From Ignavibacteriota bacterium (GTDB lineage: Bacteria; Bacteroidota; Ignavibacteria; UBA10030; UBA6906): DNA of 40,565 nt. Below the pieces are notes generated by a model. The model was not told the DNA's origin, ran no database searches, and saw only the letters and a list, made by a program, of their open reading frames with translations. Position 1 is the first letter of the stretch, and each line of letters starts with the position of its first letter. Position numbers and translations under genes: made by a program. Location of the stretch: the NCBI GenBank assembly GCA_003158475.1, contig PMJR01000144.1:37935-78499 (forward strand), written 5' to 3'. Below are positions 40,237-40,565 of this stretch, one piece after another.

Positions 40237-40565
40237 ATGCAGGTCGGGCAGCCGCGTGGCGCTCACGCGCCATGAGGAAAGTCCGAACTCCACAGAGCAG
40301 GGTGCCCCGTGAACAGCGGGGGTCCCTTCCCGCCCAAGCGGGAGGGCAACGGAAAGTGTCACAGAAAACATACCGCCCCGCGGGCGCCGCTTCGCGGCGC
40401 CGTGTCGCGGGGTAAGGGTGCAAAGGCGAGGTAAGAGCTCACCGCCCCGCCAGCAATGACGGGGGCACGAAAAACCCCACCCGGAGCAAGACCAAATAAG
40501 AGAGGAGAGGCTGCTCGCCTCACCGTCGCGCCGAAAGCGTTACGACACTCTCGGGTAGGTCGCTA
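40237..40565 (+). ncRNA. rnpB: RNase P RNA, bacterial class A (3' end outside window)
   Basis: Catalytic RNA that trims tRNA 5' ends. Conserved blocks appear in order: GAGGAAAGTCCGAACTCCAC near 40271, AACGGAAAGTG and ACAGAAAACATACCGCC near 40349-40377, GGTAAGGGTGCAAAGGCGAG near 40412-40431, GGAGCAAGACCAAATAAG near 40483 and CGGGTAGGTCGCTA at the edge. The last tens of bases, which close the P1-P4 pairings, are beyond the window. The 5' end is approximate. No clear promoter is visible between it and RNase HI. Confidence 0.95.

Noticed and set aside
40378-40412. GGCGCC-bearing hairpin in rnpB as another repeat copy
   Set aside because: It lies within the RNase P RNA where a GC-rich helix is expected, and lacks the ACCGTTGG units.

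Overview
The window is a gene-dense, GC-rich stretch of bacterial chromosome. It carries about 36 protein genes, one partial RNA gene (rnpB, cut by the right edge) and a partial groEL (cut by the left edge). The secreted subtilase at 4702 ends in a Por-secretion (type IX) sorting domain with the YPNPFNP hallmark. This, with the sigma-54 regulators, the cystathionine beta-synthase with CBS tail and lysine 6-aminotransferase, points to a high-GC member of the Bacteroidota/Ignavibacteriota (FCB) group. That placement is inference, not a phylogeny. Several well-formed TTGAxT-N16/17-TATxxT promoters are visible, so housekeeping promoters look sigma-70-like rather than of the Bacteroides type.

Layout. 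(1) 1-1324, minus: groES-groEL behind a textbook promoter and a perfect CIRCE operator. (2) 1440-4547, minus: nadE-rsmI-GH13 amylase-like. (3) 4702-6486, plus: T9SS-secreted subtilase. (4) 6491-12755, minus: plsY-htrA-purB-aldehyde dehydrogenase-lysine 6-aminotransferase. (5) 12924-21568, plus: larB-cbs-metB, then a sugar nucleotidyltransferase with a degenerate phosphomannomutase domain, a PtsN-like EIIA, a hypothetical gene, lgt, a 53-aa membrane peptide and an rlmB-type methyltransferase. (6) 21606-34926, minus: one long co-directional run of glutaryl-CoA dehydrogenase, guaB, M24 peptidase, glycosyltransferase, purD, GalE-like epimerase, MeaB GTPase, acyl-CoA dehydrogenase, acyl-CoA carboxylase beta, a secreted unknown and an NtrC-type regulator. 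(7) 35043-37682: a receiver and a second NtrC-type regulator on the minus strand, divergent from an unusual receiver + His-phosphotransfer (DHp) protein on the plus strand. (8) 37937-40565, plus: Nif3-like, coiled-coil/zinc-ribbon protein, RNase HI, rnpB.

Functional threads. Lysine 6-aminotransferase plus the adjacent aldehyde dehydrogenase would turn lysine into 2-aminoadipate. Glutaryl-CoA dehydrogenase further along would act at the bottom of the same route. An acyl-CoA dehydrogenase, a carboxyltransferase subunit and MeaB suggest branched or odd-chain acyl-CoA breakdown. Purine genes purB, purD and guaB are scattered among these. The region is mostly ordinary. The features most worth a second look are the REC-DHp protein lacking a kinase ATPase domain with a predicted leaderless promoter, a two-site intergenic repeat family with a possible transposase remnant beside one copy, the pseudo-phosphomannomutase domain, and a short SD-driven leader peptide overlapping larB.

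With the starts chosen here no gene-free stretch exceeds about 260 bases. The largest (1203-1439 and 37683-37936) both hold the repeat family. I see no tRNA, CRISPR array, prophage or intact insertion sequence.
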